NCBI GenBank assembly: GCA_963782045.1
Contig: CAWAIR010000015.1
Coordinates: 1 to 64,000 of the forward strand
Reading direction: 5' to 3'
Length of the DNA stretch: 64,000 nt
Origin: CAVSRC01 sp963782045
GTDB taxonomy: Bacteria; Pseudomonadota; Alphaproteobacteria; Rhizobiales; Kaistiaceae
This document shows positions 1-7,670 of this stretch, in pieces. Position 1 is the first letter of the stretch; every line of letters begins with the position of its first letter. A program made the translations under genes and the position numbers. The notes below the pieces were generated by a model. That model did no database searches, had not been told where the DNA came from, and was given only the letters and a program-made list of their open reading frames with translations.

Positions 1-1
1 A

Positions 2-294
2 CTACGCACCAATCCGCCGCGCCGCTCCGACCGCTTCGTGGACGATTGGCGGAAGCTCAACCCGCGCCAGCGAGCGCCAGTATCAGGCGGGCGACATGTC
101 CGGTTACAAATCCACGCGGTCGGCGATGGGCGACATGGCGAAAAGCCTCGAACGCGATCCCCAACTTGAATCCATCCTCGGAGGCCGCAAGCGAGACCTC
201 GGCATTTCGTTCGAAGTCAGGCCGCCGACTCGGACTGGAACTCGCCTTCACGCACGGCATCGACCTCGGCAGAGGCCGGAGTATCGGACTGTAG
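2..294 (+). pseudogene. traA: C-terminal remnant of Ti-type conjugative relaxase TraA, two frameshifts
   Basis: Reading the three forward frames in succession reconstructs the end of a TraA relaxase/helicase, the protein that nicks oriT and unwinds DNA in rhizobial and Ti-plasmid conjugation. Frame 2 gives SDRFVDDWRKLN, frame 3 continues RASERQYQAGD and AKSLERDPQLESIL, and frame 1 ends with GRRLGLELAFTHGIDLGRG up to the stop at 292-294. Removing one C from the CCC near 61-63 and one A from the AA at 214-215 restores a single frame. The rest of the gene lies left of the window, so I cannot tell whether the relaxase is intact apart from these two indels. It implies a plasmid or integrative conjugative element at this position. 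Recognition of the family rests on motif memory. Confidence 0.72.
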
Positions 295-424
295 AACTAT
301 CCTATTTTCCGCCGCCTCTACGCCACGCTACGACAATACTGAAAAACGCTCTTGCGCGCGTGCGACTGCTCGTTCTGTTTGGATCAGGAACACTCAGAAA
401 CGACCAGCAGGAGGCAGCACAGCC

Positions 425-640
425 ATGCCCGCCCCAGACCGTATCGTCCGGCTGAACACCGTCCTCGCCCGGACTGGCCTTTCCCGCTCTACCATCTACC
501 GCAAGATTGCCGAAGGCACGTTCCCACCTCAGATCAAGATCAGCGTCAACGGCGCGGGATGGCATGAATCCAAAATCAATCGCTGGATCGAAGATCCCGT
601 TTTGTGGAGGCCAAGGCGAGAATACGACGAAGGCCGATAA
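425..640 (+). CDS. AlpA-family excisionase-like transcriptional regulator
   Basis: A 71-residue MerR/excisionase-type winged-helix protein of the AlpA (prophage CP4-57 regulator) family. The N-terminal helix-turn-helix is visible as residues 6-30 (IVRLNTVLARTGLSRSTIYR), followed by the wing GTFPPQIKIS and W-H-E-S-K-I-N-RW, the usual pattern of this family. AlpA proteins typically control the integrase/excision module of integrated elements. A good ribosome-binding site (AGGAGG) lies about 12 bases before the ATG. It sits just downstream of the relaxase remnant, which fits a mobile-element accessory gene. No integrase gene accompanies it in the window. Confidence 0.85.
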   Translation: MPAPDRIVRLNTVLARTGLSRSTIYRKIAEGTFPPQIKISVNGAGWHESKINRWIEDPVLWRPRREYDEGR

Positions 641-1134
641 GGCCGGATGCGCGAAGTGGCGGGACGACAGCGCGGGTTGTATCATCCGACCAAATTTCCG
701 GTGGAAAACGGAATCGAACCCCCGGTATATTTTTTCTATTGGGTAATTTTGCGGGTATCGATCATTACCCGCACTGAATATTCATCAATAAAGTCAACCG
801 TATAACATGTAGATTTGATTCCGCCCCTGGGCACCACCTCTTAACCGTCGCAAAAATCGCCAATAAATCAAATAACGTAGCAAGGCAATTCGATTCCAGT
901 TTTGGGCATTCAGATTGATTTCTGCCGCTCGCTTATTCGTTCGGCCACTAGTTTTGCTTTCGCTAGTCGTACGTGAACGCTAACTCAGCGCACCATTGCT
1001 GCCTATCGGCAGACGAAGTGTGGACGCGGTCCGGCTGGTCCAACGGTTGAGTGGTGTTGGTATTTTTGTTGGTATGGATGGAATGATTTGGTACGTCCGC
1101 AGACGTTATTTTCGGCTCGCCCGCACCTAACTTA
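641..1134. other. Gene-free stretch with tRNA-3'-end-like relics
   Basis: I see no gene here. The stretch is more A+T-rich than its surroundings and carries at least three T-arm-like fragments: on the minus strand near 700-722, on the plus strand at 811-838, and a weaker one at 888-909 (TTCGATTCC followed by TGGGCA). None belongs to a complete tRNA. Such relics are what repeated integration and excision at a tRNA 3' end leave behind. The region ends with the regulatory area of the HipA-like gene. Confidence 0.4.
818..838 (+). repeat. tRNA-3'-end-like repeat, left copy (candidate att site)
   Basis: ATTCCGCCCCTGGGCACCAC recurs at 5605-5624 with one G fewer. The sequence has the form of a tRNA T-arm, acceptor stem and CCA end, the classical attachment site of tyrosine recombinases. 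The two copies bracket the HipA-like gene, the IS3 remnant and the truncated sugar genes. Confidence 0.4.
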
Positions 1135-1135
1135 C

Positions 1136-1152
1136 GCGTATGTGAAATGCGG
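1136..1152 (+). promoter_or_regulatory. Upstream copy of a GCGNATGTGAAAT motif
   Basis: GCGTATGTGAAATGCGG closely matches the centre of the palindrome 63 bases downstream (GCGAATGTGAAATACGCG). Two spaced copies of the same unusual sequence before one gene suggest a two-site operator. No binding protein is known to me for this motif. Confidence 0.4.
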
Positions 1153-1167
1153 AAAAGTGATGATTTC

Positions 1168-1196
1168 TTGACAGGATGGGGGAAAAAATCTAACTA
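1168..1196 (+). promoter_or_regulatory. Candidate promoter of the HipA-like gene
   Basis: A perfect TTGACA -35 hexamer is followed after 17 bases by TAACTA, a weak -10. The -10 lies inside the left arm of the palindrome that follows. Transcription would start near 1202, before the ATG at 1229 and close to the GTG at 1205. Confidence 0.4.
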
Positions 1197-1224
1197 TCGC
1201 GAATGTGAAATACGCGATAGTTAG
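1190..1224. promoter_or_regulatory. Perfect 12-bp inverted repeat, likely operator
   Basis: CTAACTATCGCG is repeated in inverse orientation (CGCGATAGTTAG) around an 11-base spacer. It overlaps the candidate -10 box and the GTG at 1205. Position and symmetry fit an autoregulatory operator bound by a dimer. A terminator is less likely because there is no T-tract. Confidence 0.55.
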
Positions 1225-1228
1225 CTTC

Positions 1229-3064
1229 ATGCTCTACCTTGTTGGCGAAAACCTCGACAAGACCCGTGCCCACTACCAGGCCGCAACCGGCCGGATTGTG
1301 CAGCTCATGCGCGGCCTCTATGTCGACGCTCATGATGATGCCGACGATGCCGTTCTCCGGCACGCCGTGCGTATCGCGCGCTATCTCTATCCACGCGCCT
1401 ATCTTTCTGCCGCCAGCGCTGTGCTGCTGACGCCGACGCGGGACGGCCGCCTGTTCATCAGCGGCCCACGCAACCAACGTACCCGCATCAGGGGCCTTGA
1501 GATCATCCAGAATGCGGCCCCGGCGCATCCCTCCACCGCTCGGGCCGTCGTCGATGACGGTATGGGAGAATTCTCCGTCAGCGTGTCCTCCATCCGGCAG
1601 CGCTTCCTGGAGGCTTTCCGCCTGCGCAGCGAGCACGCCACCTCGATCGACGATCGCATGCGCGCCGTTCTCGCCGAGCGCCTGCTGGAGGAATACGGCT
1701 CCCCGAAACAAGCCGCCGATGCTCTCTGGGCGCTTGCACGCGAGAACGGCTGGTACCGGGAAGGGGAGCAGGCCGAGCGTTATCTCCTCAAGAGTCCTCC
1801 CGCTCCCCCGATGCGCAATGAAGCCGCGATCGTCTTGACCGTTGCCTGGCACGGGCAGCCTATCGGCACGCTTCGCCACGACGGATTCGAATGGCGCTGG
1901 CAGCAGGACAAAGACTTCGACCTGCCATTGGTGCAGCAGCGCACACCTGGCAAGCTGCCGCCCTTCATCCTCTCGCTGCTGCCTGAGGGCTGGCTTGAGC
2001 GCGTTCTCAATGACCCCGATGAGCGCGCTCTGCTGCGCTCTGGCAAGCGCTACATGTCCAACATTACGATTGTCGAGGGCGGCGAAGACCCGGCGGCGCT
2101 GCCGGCCGACGTCCTTTTCAGTCCGCTGGCTGCGCACAGCCGGGACGGAATCTTCACCGGCGTCTACGCGGGGCCCGGTCGTGGCGACATTGAGCAGGGT
2201 TTTGAAGAGAACCTCGCTCGGCTGTTTGCCAGTGCGCAAACGCCTCGCCTCTCAGGGGTGCAGATCAAGGCGCCGATGTTCCTTGACGGGCAGGGTACGC
2301 TTTCTCCCGCCACTGGTCTGCCGTTCACACACATTCTCAAGCCCGCCGGCACCGGCGGCTTCCAGGCGCTTCCGATCATCGAATACCTCGCCATGGCACT
2401 CGGCCGTCATGCTGGGCTTGCTGCACCCGACACTGCGCTGACGGTCATGCCAGACGGGATGCCGCCGGCGCTGATTGTCGAGCGATTCGACATCCGCACC
2501 GCCGCCGCCGACGAGCGCCGGATCGCCCTCGAAGACCTGTGCTCCGTTCTCGACCTGCCGCCGTCCGCGAAATACGACGGCACGATCGAGCGCATCGCGC
2601 GCGCGGTCAGGCCACTTTCGACGGCGCCGGACGACGATTTGCTCATTGTCTTGAAGCGGGCGCTCTTTGCCTGGCTGATCGCCGACGGCGATATGCACCT
2701 GAAGAATCTGGCGCTGCTCAAGACGGCATCGCCCGGGGCGCATGCCTTCGCCACCGTCAGGCTCGCACCGCTCTACGATGCCGTCACCACCAAGGCATTC
2801 CCACGGCTTGCGCACGACCGCATGGCGCTCAAGCTGGCCGGCAAGGATGACCACTTGAAGCGCGCCGACTTTCTCAAATTCGCGGCGACCGCCGGTGTTG
2901 CGGCAGCGAGCGCGAACGCTGCGATCGATGACATGCTTGCGGGGATCAGCGCGGGGCTTGAACACATGGCCGTCCCGGAATTGCCGGGCATCGATGCCGA
3001 TATCGCTGCGAGGGCCGGGCAAATGCTGGCGCTCTGCCGCCAGAGGGTCACGGCATCTTCCTGA
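1229..3064 (+). CDS. HipA-family kinase with AbiEi-like N-terminal extension
   Basis: HipA toxins are serine/threonine kinases that inactivate targets such as glutamyl-tRNA synthetase and cause growth arrest. Residues about 199-290 resemble the HipA N-terminal subdomain and residues 337-552 the kinase fold. Visible elements are LSGVQIKA (ATP-loop-like), HILKP with the nucleotide lysine, the catalytic loop DGDMHLKN (Asp488, Asn493) and LYD (Asp517). The first ~190 residues are extra; GRIVQLMRGLYVDA followed by YPRAYLSAASAVLL resembles AbiEi-type antitoxin/regulator proteins. At 611 residues it is well above the ~440 of a standard HipA. No separate hipB precedes it. I chose the ATG at 1229 over the GTG at 1205, which lies inside the operator palindrome. 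Both the AbiEi assignment and the idea of a built-in antitoxin are inferences. Confidence 0.8.
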   Translation: MLYLVGENLDKTRAHYQAATGRIVQLMRGLYVDAHDDADDAVLRHAVRIARYLYPRAYLSAASAVLLTPTRDGRLFISGPRNQRTRIRGLEIIQNAAPAHPSTARAVVDDGMGEFSVSVSSIRQRFLEAFRLRSEHATSIDDRMRAVLAERLLEEYGSPKQAADALWALARENGWYREGEQAERYLLKSPPAPPMRNEAAIVLTVAWHGQPIGTLRHDGFEWRWQQDKDFDLPLVQQRTPGKLPPFILSLLPEGWLERVLNDPDERALLRSGKRYMSNITIVEGGEDPAALPADVLFSPLAAHSRDGIFTGVYAGPGRGDIEQGFEENLARLFASAQTPRLSGVQIKAPMFLDGQGTLSPATGLPFTHILKPAGTGGFQALPIIEYLAMALGRHAGLAAPDTALTVMPDGMPPALIVERFDIRTAAADERRIALEDLCSVLDLPPSAKYDGTIERIARAVRPLSTAPDDDLLIVLKRALFAWLIADGDMHLKNLALLKTASPGAHAFATVRLAPLYDAVTTKAFPRLAHDRMALKLAGKDDHLKRADFLKFAATAGVAAASANAAIDDMLAGISAGLEHMAVPELPGIDADIAARAGQMLALCRQRVTASS

Positions 3065-3108
3065 AATCCCGACTGCGCCCAGCGTTGGCAACGGTCGAGA
3101 CGACGGCA

Positions 3109-3247
3109 TCGACCGCGCCGGCTGCTGGAGCCCATCGGCAACATCCCACCGTCGGAAGCCGAGGAGCGCTACTACGCCAGGCCGGATGAACAAGCTATGG
3201 CGGCGTGACTCAGACAAAACGGCCTCCGGAAAACCCGGGGCGGTTCA
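3109..3247 (+). mobile_element. IS3-family transposase C-terminal remnant and right end
   Basis: One frame reads RRLLEPIGNIPPSEAEERYY, then ARPDEQAMAA and a TGA at 3206-3208. This is the characteristic end of the OrfB transposase of rhizobial IS3-family elements, which continues past the stop as LRQNGLRKTRGGS. The following AAAACCCGGGGCGGTTCA is typical of the right terminus of these elements. About 30 codons are recognisable. The rest of the transposase and the left end are missing, so the element is dead. It lies between the HipA-like gene and the truncated GntR gene and may have mediated rearrangement here. Confidence 0.7.
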
Positions 3248-3298
3248 CCTCCCCGCGCCGAGGCTTCGAGAGAGGGTCGCGAGCATGCCGGGCATTGC

Positions 3299-3735
3299 TC
3301 ATGCCGTTTCGAAGACAACCCTTTGTGGGTGGTTGACTGAGGTCAGATATTCGACCGGCTGATCGTTCTCGTCATTGGCGACGGAGCGGAATATGAGGGT
3401 CGGCGAATCCGGCCTGAGGCCGAGGAGCTGCGCTTCCTGTGCGGTCGCCGACGACACGCTGAGTGTCCCCCGACCGCCGCCCATGATGATGCCATAGCGC
3501 TGTGCCAGAAGGGCATAGAGCGACTGCTCGCCAAAGAAATCGTCGGCCGCAAGGCCAGGCACGCGCGCTGCCGCGAGCACGGTGGTCTCGACGCAGAAGG
3601 GCAGGTCATTCACCGTGCGCACGCGCCGGATTGCGATGACGCGCTCGCCCGTACGGATGCCGAGATGCGCGGCCACGCGTGGCTCGGCCTCGTGCTGCTC
3701 GAAGAAGAGGAGCCGGCTTCCCGGCGTCCCTCTCG
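3299..3735 (-). pseudogene. GntR-family regulator, only the UTRA ligand-binding domain remains
   Basis: The minus strand encodes a UTRA domain, the effector-binding half of HutC-type GntR regulators. RLLFFEQHEAEPRVAAHLGI, LRPDSPTLIF and QPVEYLTSVN are typical, and the C terminus with its stop is intact. The winged-helix DNA-binding half is absent because the reading frame runs into the truncated sugar-binding-protein gene of opposite orientation near 3735. The product cannot act as a regulator. Originally the two genes were probably divergent neighbours, and a single internal deletion removed both 5' halves and the promoter region between them. Confidence 0.75.
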
Positions 3736-4173
3736 GGACAGTATGATCTCCCTGCCATCCGCAAAGAGGCGCCCGATATCGATATCGGCGTTGCCATGTT
3801 CCCGCATCCGAAGGGCAAGGACACGGCGGGCATTCTCAGTGGCTGGGATTTCATCGTGCCGGCGGATTCGGCGCATCATGACGCAACGTTGAAGTTCGTT
3901 GCCTTCCTGATGAAGCCGGAGAACCAGGGATTTTACACCGATACATTCCCCGCCGCGCAAAGCGCGATGAGCATGCCTCGGTTCCAGGACCCGCTGCTTC
4001 AGCCTTTCAAGGAGGCTTTGAAATATGCGCGTCCGCTGCCGGCCTCGCCGGCCTGGATCCGCACGACGCAGATCGTCTATTCCTCGGTCCAGTCGATCAT
4101 GTTGGGTCAAGCGACGCCGCAGGCCGCCATGGACAGCGCCGCTCAGCAGATCGACGCGGCCTTGCAGCAGTAG
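3733..4173 (+). pseudogene. Sugar ABC transporter substrate-binding protein, C-terminal fragment
   Basis: From about SGQYDLPAIRKEAPDIDIGV to the stop the translation is the C-terminal third of a family-1 extracellular solute-binding protein (SugarBP type). Typical segments are GGxx-like GILSGWDFIVPADSA, FVAFLMKPENQGFYT and SAAQQIDAALQQ. The signal peptide and N-terminal lobe are missing; the frame joins the truncated GntR gene head-on. No permease or ATPase genes of a sugar importer follow, so the transport operon has been lost except for this piece and perhaps the dehydratase downstream. It is followed by a strong hairpin. Confidence 0.75.
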
Positions 4174-4190
4174 ACGCCTGAACATAACAC

Positions 4191-4225
4191 TGGGCCGGCG
4201 AGCGACGCGCTCTTTCGCCGGCCCA
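4191..4225. terminator. Stem-loop after the binding-protein fragment
   Basis: TGGGCCGGCGA and its exact reverse complement TCGCCGGCCCA form an 11-bp G+C-rich stem with a 13-base loop, 18 bases after the stop codon. There is no T-tract, so it may instead be a transcript-stabilising hairpin of the kind common behind binding-protein genes. Confidence 0.5.
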
Positions 4226-4287
4226 ACGGTTGGTTGCTTTTCCATGCGGCCGCGGGCGCGATCGGGCCGCTTCTGCCGGAGGGGTCC

Positions 4288-5502
4288 ATGAAGATCGCGC
4301 GTGTCGAGAGCTTCCTCTTCAATCCCGGAAGCACCCGAAACCTGCTTTTCTGCCGCATCGAGACTGACTCTGGCCTCTATGGTTGGGGCGAGGCCTATGT
4401 CACCGCCGAAAAGGAAAAGGCGGTGGATGAATATCTGCGTGCCATGGCGCCGCATCTGATCGGACGCTCGCCCTATCAGATCCGCCATACCGGTCAGGTC
4501 TTTTTCGACGACTTCGTCATCCGCCGCTCGTCGCTTGGCTTCTTTTCGGCGTGGAGTGCCGTCGAGATGGCGCTGTGGGACATCGTCGGCAAGAAGGCAG
4601 GCCTGCCCTTGCACGTGCTGCTCGGTGGTGCCTCGCGCGAACGCGTGCGCGTCTATGCCAATGGCTGGGCTGACGAGCCGGGAACGCTGGACCAGAACAT
4701 CGAGCGGGCCTTGAAGGTCAAGGCACTCGGCTATACCGCGCTCAAGTTCGATCCCTTGCCGGGGCCGTGGAGAACGTTCATCCACCGTCAGGACGAGGAT
4801 TTTGCCGTCGATTATGTGCGCCGGATGCGCGACGCGCTGGGGCCGGAGATGGAGATCCTCATCGAGGTCCACCGGCGCCTCGCTCCGCAGCATGCCATCC
4901 GTCTGGGACGCCGCCTGGCCGAATTCGACATCGGCTGGTTCGAGGAGCCGTGCCTGTCGGACAATATCGAGCTCGTTGCCGAAGTGCGCCAGCGCCAGCC
5001 CATTCCGGTGGTCATCGGAGAGACGATCTATTCCAAGGAATCCTATGTGCAGGTCTTTGAGAAGCGCGCTGCCGACATTCTCAACCCGGATATTTGCGCG
5101 ATCGGCGGCATCACCGCGCTGATGGATATCGCCACAATGGCGCAACCCCATGCGGTGGCCATCTCTCCGCACAACAACAACAGCACACTGGCGGGCCTTG
5201 CCGCGACCGTGCACGTGTGCGCCGTGATTCCCAACTTCACCATCGCGGAGTGCTTCATCAACCGGCTGAGTGCTTGTGACGACATCGCCCTTTCGTCGAT
5301 CAAGGTCGAGGCAGGTTGGGCGGAACTGCCACAGGAACCCGGGCTAGGCATCGACATCGACGTCGAGCGGATGCGTGGGTCGCCCTATCGGGACTATCCG
5401 GCCAAAGGGCTACGTCAGTACTGGGAGGAATTCCCGCGCAAGAACTACCGCATTCCCGGCATCATGCAGGGCGCGGGCGGGGTGTCGCGCGAGGACATCT
5501 AG
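4288..5502 (+). CDS. Mandelate racemase/muconate lactonizing (enolase superfamily) dehydratase
   Basis: A 404-residue cytoplasmic enolase-superfamily enzyme, probably an acid-sugar dehydratase of the galactonate dehydratase type. The N-terminal capping domain starts KIARVESFLF and GLYGWGEAYV. In the barrel domain, ALKFDP carries the proton-transfer lysine position. The metal ligands are the acidic residue in ILIEVH, the Glu of WFEEP and the Glu of VVIGET. SPHNNNS holds the catalytic histidine. The start has an excellent ribosome-binding site (GGAGGGG), and the gene is intact. It follows the truncated binding protein and probably once belonged to the same sugar-acid uptake and degradation operon. 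The exact substrate cannot be read from the sequence. Confidence 0.88.
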   Translation: MKIARVESFLFNPGSTRNLLFCRIETDSGLYGWGEAYVTAEKEKAVDEYLRAMAPHLIGRSPYQIRHTGQVFFDDFVIRRSSLGFFSAWSAVEMALWDIVGKKAGLPLHVLLGGASRERVRVYANGWADEPGTLDQNIERALKVKALGYTALKFDPLPGPWRTFIHRQDEDFAVDYVRRMRDALGPEMEILIEVHRRLAPQHAIRLGRRLAEFDIGWFEEPCLSDNIELVAEVRQRQPIPVVIGETIYSKESYVQVFEKRAADILNPDICAIGGITALMDIATMAQPHAVAISPHNNNSTLAGLAATVHVCAVIPNFTIAECFINRLSACDDIALSSIKVEAGWAELPQEPGLGIDIDVERMRGSPYRDYPAKGLRQYWEEFPRKNYRIPGIMQGAGGVSREDI

Positions 5503-5846
5503 CGGCGGGGGGGGTGGGACAGGCGAGACCAAAAGACAAGGTGAGTTATGGGAAAGCTCACCTGTCCACTTTTCAGTAAGTGATTGATGTTATTGGATTG
5601 GCGCATTCCGCCCCTGGCACCACCCACCTTTTCCCGCTTGCCGTTGCGCCGGATCGCCTAGGCTGTCATCGCCGCAGGCGTTTGAAATGGCATGAATTTT
5701 CGTGGGTTCGAACGGGGCTGGCCGCGGACCTGGCACGTAAGCGGCCTATCCGCGTAACGGATTTCTGTCGGTGCGGCGATCGCCGGTGCCCCGGCGGAGC
5801 GATCCCGGGGCCGGGGCGTTTCCCCGGGATCGTGTCGTCACGGCGC
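5503..5846. other. Gene-free stretch containing the right tRNA-like repeat
   Basis: No gene is visible. It separates the plus-strand dehydratase from the convergent UGSC-family operon and contains the tRNA-3'-end-like repeat at 5605-5624. From about 5700 it is strongly G+C-rich. I found no clear T-tailed terminator for either neighbour. Confidence 0.4.
5605..5624 (+). repeat. tRNA-3'-end-like repeat, right copy (candidate att site)
   Basis: ATTCCGCCCCTGGCACCACC matches the copy at 818-838 except for one missing G. No tRNA body precedes it. If the pair are att sites, the 4.8 kb between them are the insertion or what is left of it. Confidence 0.4.
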
Positions 5847-7571
5847 TCAGGCGACCTTGAAGTCTTCGATCGACTTGGGAACCTTGCCGTTGGGAAGCAG
5901 GACCCGCTCGACGATGGCTTCGCTGTGCAGCGCCCAGGGCAGAATGACCGCCGAGTGGCCGCCGCGGCCGCCAACCACAACGATATCGACGTCGGCCGGC
6001 GTTCGTGTCACCGGCATCGGGTGCCGCTTGGCGAAACTCGCCGGACGCACCGGGACCAGACCCCTGTCACGGACCAGCGGGGTCTGGTTGAAGGCATATT
6101 GGTGGATGTGCTCGCGGATGGCGTCCTTGGTCCAGCCTTCGCGCTCCAGCAGCCAGTAATGGTCCTCGGTGAGCACCAGCACCAGGGGGCCAGGCATATA
6201 GGCATTGTTGGTACCGAGCGTCGTGCAGCAGTCGACGATGGTGTCGAGCAGATCGCCGGCGGTCAGGCTGAGGAAGTCGATGATGTCGTGGGGCGGCTCG
6301 GCCTTGAGCACGTAGACCGTGGTGGTCAGCTCGTCGTGGCGTTCCGCGTTGATCGTCTTCCACTTGGTGATGGCGGGATCTTCCCCGAAGCAAAAGGTCA
6401 GCTCGGCCTGCGAGGAGGTGCAGGCGAGATCGGAGAATCCCGGGACCACCCGACAGGCGTTCACCAGGACCAGGTTGACGGCCCGCCCGATCGTCATGTT
6501 GGCCGGAAAGCCGGGGCCGATGCAGCCGGCGCCGCCATAGATGCCGATCTCCTGCGCCAGGGGCCCGCTGACGATCACCATGTTGCCGCCCGGATGCGAG
6601 GTGCTGACCGACTGCAGGAAGTTGTAGCGCTTGTCGGCCATGGCCCTGAACGAAGCCACCAGGATCGGCATGGCGGTGGGCTTGCACCCGGCCATCACCG
6701 CGGCCATGGCGACGTCGCGCACCTTGATGTCGCGGCCGCTCGGGCCGATTTCCCTGGCCAGGATCTCGCTCTCGTCGAACGGGCAGTAGCTCATCATCCG
6801 CTTGAGACGGGTGGGCGTCGGCGGGATGATCGGCAGGCCGTCTCCGAGGTGAAGTTCGTTGAACAGGTCGGTGATCTCTTCGATGCCGGCCGCGGGCTCC
6901 GAACGCGCCTCGGCGGCAATGACGATTTCCTCGGCCTTGCGCAGCAGGCCATCGTCCGACGGGGGATCGTTGTCGAGGCCGAAATCAAGCGCCGCGCGCT
7001 TGCCGATCGCTTCGCCCTTGAGGGTCAGGGAATCGAAGATCACCGGCATGGCGGCGTCGATCTTCTGGTCGATCTCCTCGACCGAGCTGCCCTGATAGAT
7101 ATCGATCGGGCACAGGCATAGCTGTCCGGCCCGATAGAACGCCACGCTCCTGACCAGATCGGCGCCCGGAGGTGCGGTGATGTAGACGGCGGGGATGCCC
7201 AGTTCCTCCAGCGCCATGGTGACGATCGTCGTCGCCGGGCTGGTGCCCATGTCGCCGAGCGCGACTACCGCCGCCACCGGCTTCGCCGAGGCGAGCTGCT
7301 TGGCGGCATAGTCCTTCAGGTCCTGGGTCGACTTGCCGCGCACCGTCTCCCGGAAGTCGACGATGTTGGTGATGTTCTGCTTGGCGAAATTCGCCTTAAC
7401 GCGCCGGAACACCTCCATGTAGTTGCAGAAGCTGAGCTTGGTGTTGTCGTAGAATACGACCGGCCCCTTGCGCAGGGTCTCCATGTCGACGCGGGGGGCA
7501 AGCTTGAGGTCCGGCCGCGTCCATGTCCCTCGCGGGTCGAGGATCGCGTTGGTGGTCGTCGTCGCAGCCAT
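5847..7571 (-). CDS. UGSC-family protein with C-terminal domain of unknown function
   Basis: A 574-residue cytoplasmic protein. Residues ~20-215 resemble the UGSC (seleno)protein domain, named for a redox-like U/C-G-S-C motif. In this protein the equivalent stretch reads VVALGDMGTSPATT, so no Cys or selenocysteine is present and no in-frame TGA occurs. Residues ~240-574 are a second conserved domain with GDGLPIIPPTP, VMAGCKPTAMP and GGAGCIGPGFPANM. Its function is unknown to me. I chose the ATG with AGGAG eight bases upstream over an earlier in-frame start. It is the last gene of the sugar operon, 99 bases after the mutarotase-like gene. Its position suggests a catabolic or redox step on the transported sugar, but that is inference. 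Confidence 0.7.
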   Translation of the reverse strand: MAATTTTNAILDPRGTWTRPDLKLAPRVDMETLRKGPVVFYDNTKLSFCNYMEVFRRVKANFAKQNITNIVDFRETVRGKSTQDLKDYAAKQLASAKPVAAVVALGDMGTSPATTIVTMALEELGIPAVYITAPPGADLVRSVAFYRAGQLCLCPIDIYQGSSVEEIDQKIDAAMPVIFDSLTLKGEAIGKRAALDFGLDNDPPSDDGLLRKAEEIVIAAEARSEPAAGIEEITDLFNELHLGDGLPIIPPTPTRLKRMMSYCPFDESEILAREIGPSGRDIKVRDVAMAAVMAGCKPTAMPILVASFRAMADKRYNFLQSVSTSHPGGNMVIVSGPLAQEIGIYGGAGCIGPGFPANMTIGRAVNLVLVNACRVVPGFSDLACTSSQAELTFCFGEDPAITKWKTINAERHDELTTTVYVLKAEPPHDIIDFLSLTAGDLLDTIVDCCTTLGTNNAYMPGPLVLVLTEDHYWLLEREGWTKDAIREHIHQYAFNQTPLVRDRGLVPVRPASFAKRHPMPVTRTPADVDIVVVGGRGGHSAVILPWALHSEAIVERVLLPNGKVPKSIEDFKVA

Positions 7572-7670
7572 TTCCGATCTCCTGGGATTGTCGTTTTTTC
7601 CGTTGATTTCCGTGCGGATCACGCGGCTGGCAGGAAGGATCGCCGTGCGCGGGGCCGCCGGCGGCGTGCG

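Noticed and set aside
695..725. Minus-strand tRNA-like T-arm
   Set aside because: Only the 3' portion resembles a tRNA; the upstream bases are A+T-rich and cannot fold into the remaining arms.
1205..1228. GTG at 1205 as start of the HipA-like protein
   Set aside because: It lies inside the operator palindrome and within a few bases of the predicted transcription start; the ATG at 1229 is preferred, though not proved.
5847..7571. UGSC protein as a selenoprotein
   Set aside because: No in-frame TGA or Cys exists at the motif; it reads as Met and Ser positions.
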